Assembly (NCBI GenBank): GCA_029260735.1
Contig: JAJDCR010000081.1
Location: forward strand, 62,001 to 126,000
Source: Planctomycetota bacterium
GTDB taxonomy: Bacteria > Planctomycetota > Uabimicrobiia > Uabimicrobiales > Uabimicrobiaceae
Direction: 5' to 3'
DNA: 64,000 nt
In this document: positions 43,299 through 52,312 of the stretch, piece after piece
Position numbering within the stretch: the first letter of the stretch is position 1
How the letters are laid out: the number at the start of each line of letters is the position of its first letter
Position numbers and translations under genes: made by a program
Notes under the pieces: model-generated
Databases searched by the model: none
What the model was told of the DNA's origin: nothing
What the model saw: only the letters and a program-made list of their open reading frames with translations

Positions 43299-45300
43299 GG
43301 GACTTAGTTTCCTTAACCATATGCACTATTGGGGTTAGGTTTTGATCAGATACCGAATAATAATGATCTCCTCTTTGTAAAATCCAACCCTCGGGAAAAT
43401 GGGAAAAGACTTTATAGATACTTTCGTTACCCAGTTTTCCCAAAAATTGAGGAGATCTTTGCTTAAGATTTTTAGGAGGAGTAATTTTTTTTCCTTTGAT
43501 CTTTTTGAGTTTCTTTGGCGTAATGTCGATAGGAAAAAGCTTTAAGCCTTTAGATGGAGTATCTAAACAAAGAAAAAGCTTGTGGTTTTCCTGGGATATC
43601 AAAATTTCTTCTGGGGAAAAAAGAGGGGCTGCTTTATCGCTCTGAAAAAGAAAAAAAGTTAGGAGAAAAATTCCTAAAATAAAGGCCCCTACAAATTTTT
43701 TATTTTTAAAGCTTTTCATAAAAAAACGACTTGTGATAGACGACCCTATGCTGCTTTTTTCTTTTGCATTGCCCTCAGAGTTAGATTCTCCCTGGAGAAA
43801 AGTAAGAAATTCTTTCTTCAAGGAACGATTATTTTTTATTTTATGAAGAAGTCGACGAGCTAAAGTTTTCTCTGCCGAAAGATTGCTATTTTGTTGCATA
43901 TGAAAAAGGGAAGATAAACTATCAATTCCATAGGCCTCAAAAAAAAGAAAAACAAAAAAATCGTCTTCACAAAGTAACAAAATATCGCGTTTAAAAGTAT
44001 GGTCATTTGTTGTTTTAATTACTTTAGAAAAGAATTTATTTCTCTCTTGCCACTTCATCTTTTTGATAGCCTCGCTGATCATTTCTTTACGATAGCTTTC
44101 TTGGCCGGCTTCTGATTCGAGCTTTTTAACAACTTCATTCAAGAGAGGAATTAGGTCAGAAAATCTAGATGATAAAAAATAAAGTTGGACCAAAAGCACT
44201 TTTTTTGTTTTGGGCGCAAGATCCTTTTCGTTAAGTAAATACTCCAACATCTCTTGCAGAAAAGAAAGGTGAGAGAATTCTGCTAACAAAGAAAAAGTAT
44301 TCTTTAAAGTTTCTAGATTTTCTTTTTCTTGATCAATAAAAGCTTTTGTCAAAATCAAAAGAATGTAGTCACTTATATGAGCAGAGGGTTTCAAGCTCTC
44401 TAAAGCTCGCAAAGTTAACTTCAATTCCTCTTCATCTTTGATTTTTTTGTTTTTCTTGACGAAAAAAAGAATGGACACGTCTTCAATGCTTTTTAAAGTC
44501 AAAAACACATCTATTTTTTGAGCAAAATCTTCTAAATTTTTAGCTAAACTGGAGCCAAAATCTTTATCTATAAGTAGTTTTGTAAAAACCTTACTAGGAG
44601 GAGGAAATTCCTTATCATAATTCAACTCATTTTCCGGAAAACGAGTGAGAATCTTACTCAAAACAGATTTATGGAAAGTCATCAGTTGAAAGAGAAGATC
44701 TTTTTCTCCGCAACTGTCCAATTGAAAAGATAGGTCACTTCGAACAGAAGAAGGAAAAACTTGAAAAATCTGTTGTATACTTTGTTTAGGATCAGGAAAG
44801 TTTTGCAGAATAACTTTTTTATCCGAAAGTAGGTTTTCAATAGCAAATAGTAAGGGAGGAGCTAATTCTTCCTTACTACTTGTTGATGGTTCCGAAATCG
44901 CAATTTCAATCGTACTTTCCAAGCTCGGGGTTTGGTAACTTGCTGCTTTTTTTCCGTGCTCTGCAATAGCTTCTAAAATAGGAAAAGGACTTCCAGGCAA
45001 AGAAGATAGTTCTTCTGAGGAAAGTAAAACGATATAATGGCAAAGCACTCCTTTTCGCCCTCGGTCATCATTCTCTCTAGTAAAAACACGATGAAACATA
45101 TACTGTCCCAGATCCGAAATAAAGGCAAAGCTAGAAGCATTCAAGTTGAGCTCTTTTAGAGGATACTGGCCAAAGTCAGTCGAGATTCTCTGTAGTTTCT
45201 GAATCTCTTGGTTTGTCAGTCCTGGTCCAATACTTTGATAGCCACTTCTGCCGAAACTGCTGTAAATGTATTGTTTTTTGATCGTAATATTATCACTCAT
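43291..45300 (-). CDS. GAP1-like (GTPase-associated protein 1) protein
   Basis: A 669-residue protein. The N-terminal 110 residues (IYSSFGRSGYQSIGPGLTN, then FHRVFTRENDDRGRKGVLCHYIVLLSSEEL) match the pattern of the GAP1 N-terminal domain found next to TRAFAC GTPases in conflict-like systems. A helical middle region follows, then one membrane helix (about 535-555) and a beta-rich C-terminal domain of about 90 residues. AAGG lies six bases before the ATG. The GTPase gene overlaps its stop, which supports a functional pair. Domain recognition is by eye and moderate; the middle and C-terminal parts are not assigned. Confidence 0.62.
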   Translation of the reverse strand: MSDNITIKKQYIYSSFGRSGYQSIGPGLTNQEIQKLQRISTDFGQYPLKELNLNASSFAFISDLGQYMFHRVFTRENDDRGRKGVLCHYIVLLSSEELSSLPGSPFPILEAIAEHGKKAASYQTPSLESTIEIAISEPSTSSKEELAPPLLFAIENLLSDKKVILQNFPDPKQSIQQIFQVFPSSVRSDLSFQLDSCGEKDLLFQLMTFHKSVLSKILTRFPENELNYDKEFPPPSKVFTKLLIDKDFGSSLAKNLEDFAQKIDVFLTLKSIEDVSILFFVKKNKKIKDEEELKLTLRALESLKPSAHISDYILLILTKAFIDQEKENLETLKNTFSLLAEFSHLSFLQEMLEYLLNEKDLAPKTKKVLLVQLYFLSSRFSDLIPLLNEVVKKLESEAGQESYRKEMISEAIKKMKWQERNKFFSKVIKTTNDHTFKRDILLLCEDDFFVFLFFEAYGIDSLSSLFHMQQNSNLSAEKTLARRLLHKIKNNRSLKKEFLTFLQGESNSEGNAKEKSSIGSSITSRFFMKSFKNKKFVGAFILGIFLLTFFLFQSDKAAPLFSPEEILISQENHKLFLCLDTPSKGLKLFPIDITPKKLKKIKGKKITPPKNLKQRSPQFLGKLGNESIYKVFSHFPEGWILQRGDHYYSVSDQNLTPIVHMVKETKSHE

Positions 45301-45310
45301 TATTTGCCTT

Positions 45311-46444
45311 TTATTTGTTTAAACTCGAAACAATAATTTTCTTATAAAGATATATTTCAATCGTATGCAAACCTTCTCTTAATTTTTTCACCTTGGCTCG
45401 AAAAGAAGGAGAAACTTTTCCATCCACAAGGAGAGAGCCATCACTTTTAGAAATAGAGATAGACTGGGAACCTGTTCTTAATGCTTTTTTATCCTTGTTA
45501 TTCAATCTCCAAATGTGATATTTTTCGCTACCAGAAAGGTCATCGGTGACAACTTGTTGAGAATATGCTCGTTTCCAAAAAAAATGTTCGTCCCCAACAT
45601 ACTCTAGCTCAAAGTACCCGTATTTAGATTCAAACTTCCAATTTTTAGAAGTTGTTTTATCTGCATAATACAGATCTTTTTGTCCAAAAAGAGTCCAGGG
45701 AACCACATAATCGATAAATTTATCCAAATCAGAAAAGTTTTCATCAATAAAAAATGCGATTCTTTGTTTCTGTGAAGGAAATTCAAGAATGTAAAGATAG
45801 CCTTTTTGGCTAACACTTGCTTTCAACACAAAAGAATTTTGCCAAATCCGAGAATAGGAAGATAGTTTTTTAGTTTTTGCTCCATCTTTGGGGGTTAAAT
45901 AAAATACCCCTAAATTATTAAGAGCAGGACTTTGGGAGCTGAACAATTGAATTTTTCCTGGCCCAACTTTAATAAAAACGGACTCCTCTTCCTCAAGCAA
46001 GAAAACTTTCTCTTCTTCTCCTGATTTAAGCCAATACCAAGCCGAATCTAATTGCTGAAGATCCTGAGGGGTAATTTTTTGGTTATTAAGAGTCAATAGA
46101 GAATTAAAAGAGTCTCTCTCTACTTCTAAAACAAGATGAGAACGTTGCTTTCCCTTAAGCTCGTCCATAATAAGAATAGGAGAAAAACTGTTTACCTGAA
46201 AAGAAGTTAGAATCTCGGCAGTATGGCCAGAGTAGCTTTCAACACGAAGTTTAATCCGACCAGAAGAGCTTTCTGATAAAGCAAAATAATGCTTGGGTAA
46301 AAGGGCTCGTTTTAAAACTTCTCCTGAATTTTTAGAAATATCCAGACGATGGGGAGAGTAATTGTATATAACCACTTGGCTTTGGCAAGGAGAAAGCCCC
46401 CAAAAATGTGCACAGAAAACAATAAAAACAAAGCATAATCTCAT
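45311..46444 (-). CDS. Exported protein of unknown function in the GAP1-GTPase operon
   Basis: A 377-residue protein. Starting at ATG 46444 gives a signal peptide (MRLCFVFIVFCAHFWGLSPC then QSQ); a longer reading from 46525 would bury it. The body is strand-rich with many aromatic and polar residues and no catalytic motif; the C-terminus reads RAKVKKLREGLHTIEIYLY. It lies ten bases upstream of the GAP1-like gene, so it is the first gene of that operon. It may be a periplasmic sensor or partner for the membrane-anchored proteins (inference). I recognise no domain. Confidence 0.68.
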   Translation of the reverse strand: MRLCFVFIVFCAHFWGLSPCQSQVVIYNYSPHRLDISKNSGEVLKRALLPKHYFALSESSSGRIKLRVESYSGHTAEILTSFQVNSFSPILIMDELKGKQRSHLVLEVERDSFNSLLTLNNQKITPQDLQQLDSAWYWLKSGEEEKVFLLEEEESVFIKVGPGKIQLFSSQSPALNNLGVFYLTPKDGAKTKKLSSYSRIWQNSFVLKASVSQKGYLYILEFPSQKQRIAFFIDENFSDLDKFIDYVVPWTLFGQKDLYYADKTTSKNWKFESKYGYFELEYVGDEHFFWKRAYSQQVVTDDLSGSEKYHIWRLNNKDKKALRTGSQSISISKSDGSLLVDGKVSPSFRAKVKKLREGLHTIEIYLYKKIIVSSLNK

Positions 46445-46547
46445 CTTGATAACATCTTTCAAAAAAACCAAAAAAACTTTTTTTGTGATTAAGAGGGAAC
46501 TTGCTCGGATTATATCACAATTCAAAAATCATTGAAGTTTTTTGTTT

Positions 46548-47684
46548 TTAGCAAATAATACGAAACACTTTTTGAGCTTCACGATAAAGTTTGTAAATAG
46601 TATCATAGTCTTTATTTATCTGAAGGTCTATTGGTAAAGTTGTCGAAGAAAGCTTCTTTTCGATTTCGATAAGAGCAATCAAAGGAAAGTTGGGCATAAC
46701 GTTGGGAGCATAGGGACAACCACCTGCTCCCATACCTATATCAAAAAAGATTTCTTCTCTTTTTCCCCGAAAAGGCTCCATACTTGCAACAAAAATCTCC
46801 AGTAGCTTTCCCATATCTTGGGAACTTGTGTGAAGATGTAATCCAATCGGGTTAGGAATTTTATGTTCCGAGATAGTCTGGGCTATTTTTTGAACAAAGG
46901 AATGCATTTTTTCGGGATTATCAGCGCACCCTACAGTGTCGCTTAAAATAATACGACTTTCTGGGGGGAGTTTATCTTTATGATAGAGTAGCTCTTCGCA
47001 AGTGTCCTCGGGAGTAATGGGAGGTAAATCCTGGTATGGATGTCCTGTGAACATGGAGATATACAAGTTAAACTGTTTTTTCCATTTATGAGCTATATCA
47101 ACAAGCTCGTAGGCACGCTGACGTGAATTTTCGATGATCTCTTTTGCATCTTCTTTTTTGTAGGGATCAAGGCGATTTCCATCTTTTCCTAAAGCTAATT
47201 TTTTCCCCAGGTTATTTACATTAAAAAGAGCTGCTTTACGCGGCGCATAACTGAAGGCAATACTCTCAAACATATTTTCATCAAGAAGAGAACGATGAGC
47301 AGGCTCATTAAGATAGAACTCTAGATAGCTAGGGCTCAAAGTGATAAGCTGCCTTTCTATTTTCCCCAAAAACTCCCCCTCTTCAAGCTTACGATGGAGC
47401 AGTTGTAAACGTTCATTAGGATTTTCCATTTGCTTTATTTTACGAACGATACTATCGCAGTCCAAAGTAAAGACATGAGCTTCTGTAACTACCCTGTAGA
47501 TAAAATCAACATACTCTTCATTATTGACAAGAAGTTCTTCAGGAATGGATTGGCGACCATCCCTTGATGTATCGACGGGTTTCACTTGGATCTTATGGGG
47601 GGATTGAGTCAAAGAAGATTTCTTTACAGAGAGATTCTCTGAAGCCCTTTGACTGCCTTCCATTTTTGTAGGATTGTTTAACAT
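46548..47684 (-). CDS. HMG-CoA lyase-like TIM-barrel enzyme
   Basis: A 378-residue member of the DRE-TIM metallolyase group. DTSRDGRQ (38-45) replaces the usual DTTLRDGEQ but keeps the RDG; HLHTS (283-287) gives the metal-binding HxH; GMGAGGCPYA (317-326) matches the HMG-CoA lyase signature including its active-site Cys (Cys323). Family enzymes cleave HMG-CoA or related acyl-CoA, or condense acetyl-CoA with keto acids. An insert of about 70 residues after the first motif is larger than normal. The gene starts 113 bases downstream of a metallopeptidase gene on the same strand. Substrate is not certain because the first motif is altered. Confidence 0.8.
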   Translation of the reverse strand: MLNNPTKMEGSQRASENLSVKKSSLTQSPHKIQVKPVDTSRDGRQSIPEELLVNNEEYVDFIYRVVTEAHVFTLDCDSIVRKIKQMENPNERLQLLHRKLEEGEFLGKIERQLITLSPSYLEFYLNEPAHRSLLDENMFESIAFSYAPRKAALFNVNNLGKKLALGKDGNRLDPYKKEDAKEIIENSRQRAYELVDIAHKWKKQFNLYISMFTGHPYQDLPPITPEDTCEELLYHKDKLPPESRIILSDTVGCADNPEKMHSFVQKIAQTISEHKIPNPIGLHLHTSSQDMGKLLEIFVASMEPFRGKREEIFFDIGMGAGGCPYAPNVMPNFPLIALIEIEKKLSSTTLPIDLQINKDYDTIYKLYREAQKVFRIIC

Positions 47685-47797
47685 AGCTCGTCACTTCCGT
47701 TTAAAGGGTCTAAAATGAAACTATTGCTTTTCCATTTCAGATCCTAAATGCATCATATTTCTGTTTTAATCTTACGCTACTCTCAACTCTTTCGCAA

Positions 47798-49294
47798 CTA
47801 TTTTTCTGGTGGCATAAAAGTAACTTTTTCCATCTCTTTTACGATAGGCGAAAGCATCCCCTCTGAAAAACCTTCTACTACAAGAATACGGTTTCCCCAT
47901 CGAACAAGATGAGTTCGAGAAAAGCTTTTATCAGAAAGAGATTTTTGAGTGATCAGATACTCATATCCTTTCTTAAATTCATCGGCATCTTTCTCGCTGT
48001 CCCAGACACTTAACCAAATAAGAGCGAGTTCTCCCTTTGGATTACGATAAACAGTGTAGCGATCTCCTCCCCACCCCTGGGCAGCATTCTTGTGACGAGG
48101 TACTTTTTTCTCCGCCAGAAAAATCCGACATCCCAGTTCCCCCATAACATTACAAGAAGATGCTTGCCATTCTTTGCTTAAGAAAAGAGAAAGATCTGGC
48201 CAAGCAAAATCAAGGGGAGGATCATTTCCTTCTAAATATTTTTTAGGATGTAATATATGCTCTGTTGAAGCAGGAAGATTTTGGTAAGCCCGATCAATAT
48301 TTTCCCAAGAGTTACTTTGACGAATAGACAAACAAAAGAAAAATCCCTCTTGGTAGGGGAAAAGTAAGCTTTCTCTAATAATCATAGGAGCCGCCGCGAG
48401 TTCTTTTCCCCCTATGTAGGGACTTAAAAAAGAGAGTAATCCAAAAGCCATTCGGTAGGCAGGCAAATCCTCTGCAGAAAGTTTTCCTCCACTATACTCC
48501 AGCATTAGCAAAGTAGCATCCCCCTCAATAAGAGAAGTTAAGGCTAAAGATTTATCATCATTACTGGACTGAGCTTTTTGGAGACTAAGCAAATCAAAGT
48601 GTTGATCTTGAAGGGCATGAGTCATTTCATGAGCCAAAACCATTCTATCTTCAGCATCATCTCTCCTACTTTTAAAAAGCCGAGACCAAAGACTTTTTTT
48701 CTTTGCCTGGGAGATAAGATACAGTCGTTTACTTTCGGGATTATAAAACCCCCCAATTTGCTCGGTCAATAGCTTTGTATAAAAACTCTTTAAATCTAGA
48801 GACTCAGGGATTAGTTTAAAGGCAACAAGAGTATCTTTTAAGGAACTAACAGTTTCTGGCGACATTTCTTTTTCGAGCTCTTCTAAGAGAAAACTCTTGA
48901 GTTCCTCTCGAGTTTTAACCCCAGCCTCTACTTCTTTCTGAAAAGAAAGGTCTCGGCGAAGAGGAAGTTCTCGCCGAACTCTCTCTACGCGATATTTCCA
49001 GGCTTCCTTGTCTTTCCCAAGTGCCTCTAAAATAGGAGGTAATTTTTTATATATCTCCAAACTATCCTTGTACTCTAAACAAGCTTTATAGTACTTTTCC
49101 GCCAGTTTATTTTTATTATGATTATCTGCGAGAGTCGCCATTTTCCAATAGTTTTGATAACTAGGATTCAATTCCGCTTCATTCATCGCATTTTCAAGAA
49201 GCTCTTCAATAGTCGAGTCTTGAGAAAAAACAACAGGGGACAATAATAGCATGTTCATAATAATATAGAAAAAAAAAACGTTCTTTTGCCACAT
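47798..49294 (-). CDS. Exported zinc metallopeptidase with TPR-like N-terminus
   Basis: A 498-residue protein with an N-terminal signal peptide (residues 1-24, cleavage after VVFSQ), TPR-like helices (about 28-110), then a metallopeptidase domain. HEMTH (222-226) is the HExxH zinc motif and SLIEGDAT (255-261) supplies a third ligand, Glu257, as in gluzincin-type families that read HExTHALQDQxxDL with EGDAT. So it should be a periplasmic or surface zinc protease. AAGGA lies eight bases before the ATG. The 507 bases upstream hold a degenerate frame and a hairpin rather than a partner gene. Substrate unknown. Confidence 0.85.
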   Translation of the reverse strand: MWQKNVFFFYIIMNMLLLSPVVFSQDSTIEELLENAMNEAELNPSYQNYWKMATLADNHNKNKLAEKYYKACLEYKDSLEIYKKLPPILEALGKDKEAWKYRVERVRRELPLRRDLSFQKEVEAGVKTREELKSFLLEELEKEMSPETVSSLKDTLVAFKLIPESLDLKSFYTKLLTEQIGGFYNPESKRLYLISQAKKKSLWSRLFKSRRDDAEDRMVLAHEMTHALQDQHFDLLSLQKAQSSNDDKSLALTSLIEGDATLLMLEYSGGKLSAEDLPAYRMAFGLLSFLSPYIGGKELAAAPMIIRESLLFPYQEGFFFCLSIRQSNSWENIDRAYQNLPASTEHILHPKKYLEGNDPPLDFAWPDLSLFLSKEWQASSCNVMGELGCRIFLAEKKVPRHKNAAQGWGGDRYTVYRNPKGELALIWLSVWDSEKDADEFKKGYEYLITQKSLSDKSFSRTHLVRWGNRILVVEGFSEGMLSPIVKEMEKVTFMPPEK

Positions 49295-49448
49295 AACTGA
49301 ATCCTTCTCTATTAAAATATATACCTCAGCATTGTCCTGTTTTATTTTGCAAAGATAGTTTGTGGTGAAATAAAAGAGAGAAAAAGTAGAATTTTCAATT
49401 ATGAAATGAAAATAAAGAAATTCTACAAAATATAAGGTAACTCATTAG

Positions 49449-49649
49449 AACAAACAAGCGAGATTTTTGCAAGGGTCTGCAAGCGATTGGAAGAGATATA
49501 AATACCCCAACTATTATTCTGCGGTATTAGAAAGGATAAAACATACTACTGCGGAGTTGTTTTAGAGATGGCGGCTAGGTTTACAAGTTCAAGTCAAGAA
49601 TCTAGGTTCCAATGCCAATAGAGAACTTAAAAAAAGGCTCAAAATTTAG
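49449..49649 (+). pseudogene. Possible pseudogene fragment
   Basis: A 67-codon frame broken by a single TAG after about 38 codons. The two parts read NKQARFLQGSASDWKRYKYP then RWRLGLQVQVKNLGSNANRE, with ordinary codon use, and end at TAG 49647. There is no start codon and no ribosome site. It looks like the C-terminal end of a decayed gene, perhaps a mobile-element protein, but I cannot name a family. Confidence 0.25.
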
Positions 49650-49712
49650 GATTCAGATTTAATCACTATTTTCGGCCAATCTATTTCGGCTAATATTGAA
49701 TAAAACTTCCGT

Positions 49713-49744
49713 ATTGTCATTCTGGCGAAGCCAAGAATGACAAT
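49713..49744. repeat. Palindromic hairpin repeat
   Basis: ATTGTCATTCT and AGAATGACAAT form an 11-bp inverted repeat around GGCGAAGCCA, itself GGC/GCC paired. The preceding CTTCCG and the TTGTCATT motif recur at 58154-58170 after the acetyl-CoA carboxylase gene, so it is probably a family of short genomic repeats. Confidence 0.65.
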
Positions 49745-49801
49745 TAAGTGCTCGGAGTTAAGCATGGCTCAAAATTTTTTTCCCAAATTCAAAACAAACC
49801 T

Positions 49802-50377
49802 TTACTTTTGACGAAATCGGTTCATCAAAAATGGAGTAGCAAGGGCAAGAAAAATAAGAGAAAGAGTTGATGGCTCGGGCACACTACTACTTGTTTGTAC
49901 TATTTCAATATGATCAAATCCCAAGGTTGAACCAGTAAAACGAATAGAGGTAATATCAGCATCTCCATTTTCCGCAAAAATATTCATGTAATAGACTATT
50001 CCTGCTCCACTGGTTGTAAAATTAGGAAGACCATTTGGATTTAAGATTACCGATTCATTAATTACTACAGTTTCACCACCACTATCATTATCTCCAATTC
50101 CTATGGAAAAAATCCGAACATTTGGAAGAGTAATGTTAAAAATTCCTCCTGCTAACTGTGCTGCTGCACTATTTCCATCCCATACATTACCCGGCGATGA
50201 GTTAGGAATAACATTTGGTGAACTTAAACCAGTAACATAATTTGCATCTTCAAAATCTTCAATGATAGCATTTGGATGTCTTGGAAAAACTACAGAAATA
50301 GAGTCCAGACTTATAGTATAACCAAAAACTGTTGTGATATTTAAAAATAGTAGTAGGCAGAATAAAAATTTAAACAT
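49802..50377 (-). CDS. Exported PEP-CTERM protein
   Basis: A 191-residue protein with a signal peptide (MFKFLFCLLLFLNITTVFG), a beta-rich body of about 130 residues with many Asn/Gly and few charged residues, and the tail VPEPSTLSLIFLALATPFLM then NRFRQK, a canonical PEP-CTERM signal. It stands alone, with 120 bases to the lipoprotein gene upstream. Probably exosortase-processed and surface-exposed; no enzymatic feature is seen. Confidence 0.88.
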   Translation of the reverse strand: MFKFLFCLLLFLNITTVFGYTISLDSISVVFPRHPNAIIEDFEDANYVTGLSSPNVIPNSSPGNVWDGNSAAAQLAGGIFNITLPNVRIFSIGIGDNDSGGETVVINESVILNPNGLPNFTTSGAGIVYYMNIFAENGDADITSIRFTGSTLGFDHIEIVQTSSSVPEPSTLSLIFLALATPFLMNRFRQK

Positions 50378-50498
50378 ATTAATATACCCTTATGTTTTGT
50401 TTAAAAATTTCAAAATGTTATTTTAATCTAACAAATTATCTTCCATTTTTCAATAAAAATAATATCCAGTCATAGTTAGGCGTGTTCCTATTAAAATT

Positions 50499-51593
50499 TT
50501 ACCAGGGGTTATTTCTAAGCCAGCTCAGAGCAAAAATAGATTCACGATACTCTGTTCTAAGGAAGAAATGAACTTCATTTTCCAAGTTGACTTTAATCAA
50601 GGCATGGCTTTTACTTAGTTGAAAACTCCATTGCCCATCAAGCTCTTCTTCTCCCAATTCTTCGGCAATAAAAATAATTTCATGGCTTCCTGGTGACCAA
50701 GAAATAACATCTGGAGTCATCCTTGGTTGCCATTTGTATTGCCGGGAAGAGAAACGATAAACTTCTTCCCCTTCCTCATGAGTTTGCACAACCAAATCAG
50801 TCCCCCCTTCATTCTCCTGTAGGAAAGCCAAGTATTTGCCATTGGGAGAAATTTTCGCAAAAATACCTAGGCCTAGTTTTTGAGGAACTCTCTTGCTTAA
50901 AGAAACTAAAGAAACTTGGTAAATTTTTCCTTGAGAGTCAAAAACCAATTTGCTCTTCGGTCCCCAACTCGCCGCCTGGACATTTTCTGCAAGGCGATAT
51001 TTTTTTTTCTGCGCAATGGAATAAACGTAGAGGTCTTTCTGATCCAGCCTGTCTTTAAAAAAGCAGACCCATTTGTGATTAGGGGAACATTGAGGACGAG
51101 AGCAGGAACCTGGATCTAAGACAGACATTTTAGTTTGTGAAGCAATATTTTTTTGAATCAAAGTTTTCTCAAAGGGATGAATAAAAAAAAGATACTTACC
51201 ATCCGAACTACTTGAAAAATCTTTGGGTAAAGGTGAAAATATTCCCAGAAGAAGCTTATCTTCAAAAGGAGGCTGAGTTAAATATAGATTATTTGTTTCT
51301 TTCTGACGCAAAACAATAAAGCCTTTTTCCTGAGAAATCCAAGCATGGAAAACAAAATCATCCTTCCAACAACAAGATAAATCTTGTAAACTTCTCCCAT
51401 CAGGATGCATAGCAAAAACCAAAAAAGGGTTTGCTTGGACAGAATAGGATTCATCTCGATACAAATTAGAAGATAAAAAAAGAATAAATTGTTTACTTTG
51501 ATCTTGGGGAATATGATGGATTGATTCTTTTCTCCAACATCCCAGAACAACGAACAAAAAAAACAAGCATATATGAATAGTCTTGCGGTTCAT
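50499..51593 (-). CDS. Beta-propeller-like lipoprotein (TolB/WD40 type)
   Basis: A 364-residue lipoprotein. ATG 51593 gives a signal peptide with lipobox VVLGC (Cys19); the frame's earlier TTG is not needed. The mature part is a beta-propeller: repeated blocks such as SSSDGKYLFFIHP, SPNHKWVCFFKD, SPNGKYLAFLQE and SWSPGSHEIIFIAE are the D(G)K(W/Y) strands of WD40/TolB propellers, about six or seven blades. Such proteins bind other envelope proteins or polymers. The ATG is seven bases after the stop of gmhA, so the two are probably co-transcribed, though their roles may differ. No catalytic motif. Confidence 0.82.
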   Translation of the reverse strand: MNRKTIHICLFFLFVVLGCWRKESIHHIPQDQSKQFILFLSSNLYRDESYSVQANPFLVFAMHPDGRSLQDLSCCWKDDFVFHAWISQEKGFIVLRQKETNNLYLTQPPFEDKLLLGIFSPLPKDFSSSSDGKYLFFIHPFEKTLIQKNIASQTKMSVLDPGSCSRPQCSPNHKWVCFFKDRLDQKDLYVYSIAQKKKYRLAENVQAASWGPKSKLVFDSQGKIYQVSLVSLSKRVPQKLGLGIFAKISPNGKYLAFLQENEGGTDLVVQTHEEGEEVYRFSSRQYKWQPRMTPDVISWSPGSHEIIFIAEELGEEELDGQWSFQLSKSHALIKVNLENEVHFFLRTEYRESIFALSWLRNNPW

Positions 51594-51599
51594 CAAATT

Positions 51600-52181
51600 C
51601 TATCTCGGAAAACATTTTTGTTCAATAAAATCGATTAAAGAGTGGATAACTTTGATGTGAATCTCCTGGACACGGTCAGCGTAGGGTGATTGAGGAGCTC
51701 GTATTTCCACATCGCAAACAGAAGCTAGCTTACCTCCTGATTTACCTGTTAACCCTACAACCATCATTCCTTTATGATGAGCACACTGAGCTGCTTGGAC
51801 AATATTTTCTGAATTTCCACTTGTGCTAATGGCTAAAAGAACATCTCCTTGAGTTCCGACACCTTCAATAAAGCGAGAAAAGACTTGCTCATAACCATAA
51901 TCATTCGCGGCACAAGACAAATAAGACGGGTCAGAAATAGCTAAAGCAGGCAAGGAAGGACGGTTCTCGCGGTAGCGTCCGGTAAGCTCTTCAGCAAAAT
52001 GCATAGCATCAGACATGGAGCCTCCATTTCCGCAACTGATAATTTTATTTCCTTTATTGAGAGCTTCTACAAAAACTTTACCTGCTTGGACAATACGATC
52101 AAAGTTTTCTGTTTTTTGGATGAACTGATCTAGGACTTGTTGAGCCTCTTGAAAATGCAGTTTTACAATATTGTGATCCAT
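51600..52181 (-). CDS. gmhA: Phosphoheptose isomerase (SIS family)
   Basis: A 193-residue SIS-domain enzyme converting sedoheptulose 7-phosphate to D-glycero-D-manno-heptose 7-phosphate, the first step toward LPS core or S-layer heptose. Motifs: GNGGSMSDAMHFAEEL with the His/Glu metal region, AISTSGNSENIVQAA as the phosphate-binding Ser/Thr loop, MMVVGLTGKSGG, and RVQEIHIKVIHSLID with the catalytic Glu and His. Length is normal for GmhA. A related SIS phospho-sugar isomerase such as DiaA is possible but the EIHxxxxH pattern favours GmhA. It is the first gene of a pair with the propeller lipoprotein, divergent from the acetyl-CoA carboxylase gene. Confidence 0.9.
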   Translation of the reverse strand: MDHNIVKLHFQEAQQVLDQFIQKTENFDRIVQAGKVFVEALNKGNKIISCGNGGSMSDAMHFAEELTGRYRENRPSLPALAISDPSYLSCAANDYGYEQVFSRFIEGVGTQGDVLLAISTSGNSENIVQAAQCAHHKGMMVVGLTGKSGGKLASVCDVEIRAPQSPYADRVQEIHIKVIHSLIDFIEQKCFPR

Positions 52182-52312
52182 GTAAGGTTCATTTCTTTCG
52201 AATAAAGTTTGAAAAACGATGATTTTTTCTTAAAATACCGGAAGAATTGCTCTATTAATTAATTTATTTAGAAACTATTTTAGCACATACTCAAAATTTA
52301 GCAAAGGTAACT

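Larger units (their letters stand above)
49295..49801. other. Intergenic region with decayed frame and hairpin
   Basis: About 500 bases with no intact gene. A frame at 49449-49649 looks like a decayed coding segment, and a strong hairpin lies at 49713-49744. The promoter of the metallopeptidase gene should lie in the right-hand part of its own upstream side (49295-49440), which is AT-rich; I see no clear consensus pair. Confidence 0.5.

Noticed and set aside
46445..46525. 27-residue N-terminal extension of the secreted protein
   Set aside because: It would bury an otherwise typical signal peptide that starts at 46444.
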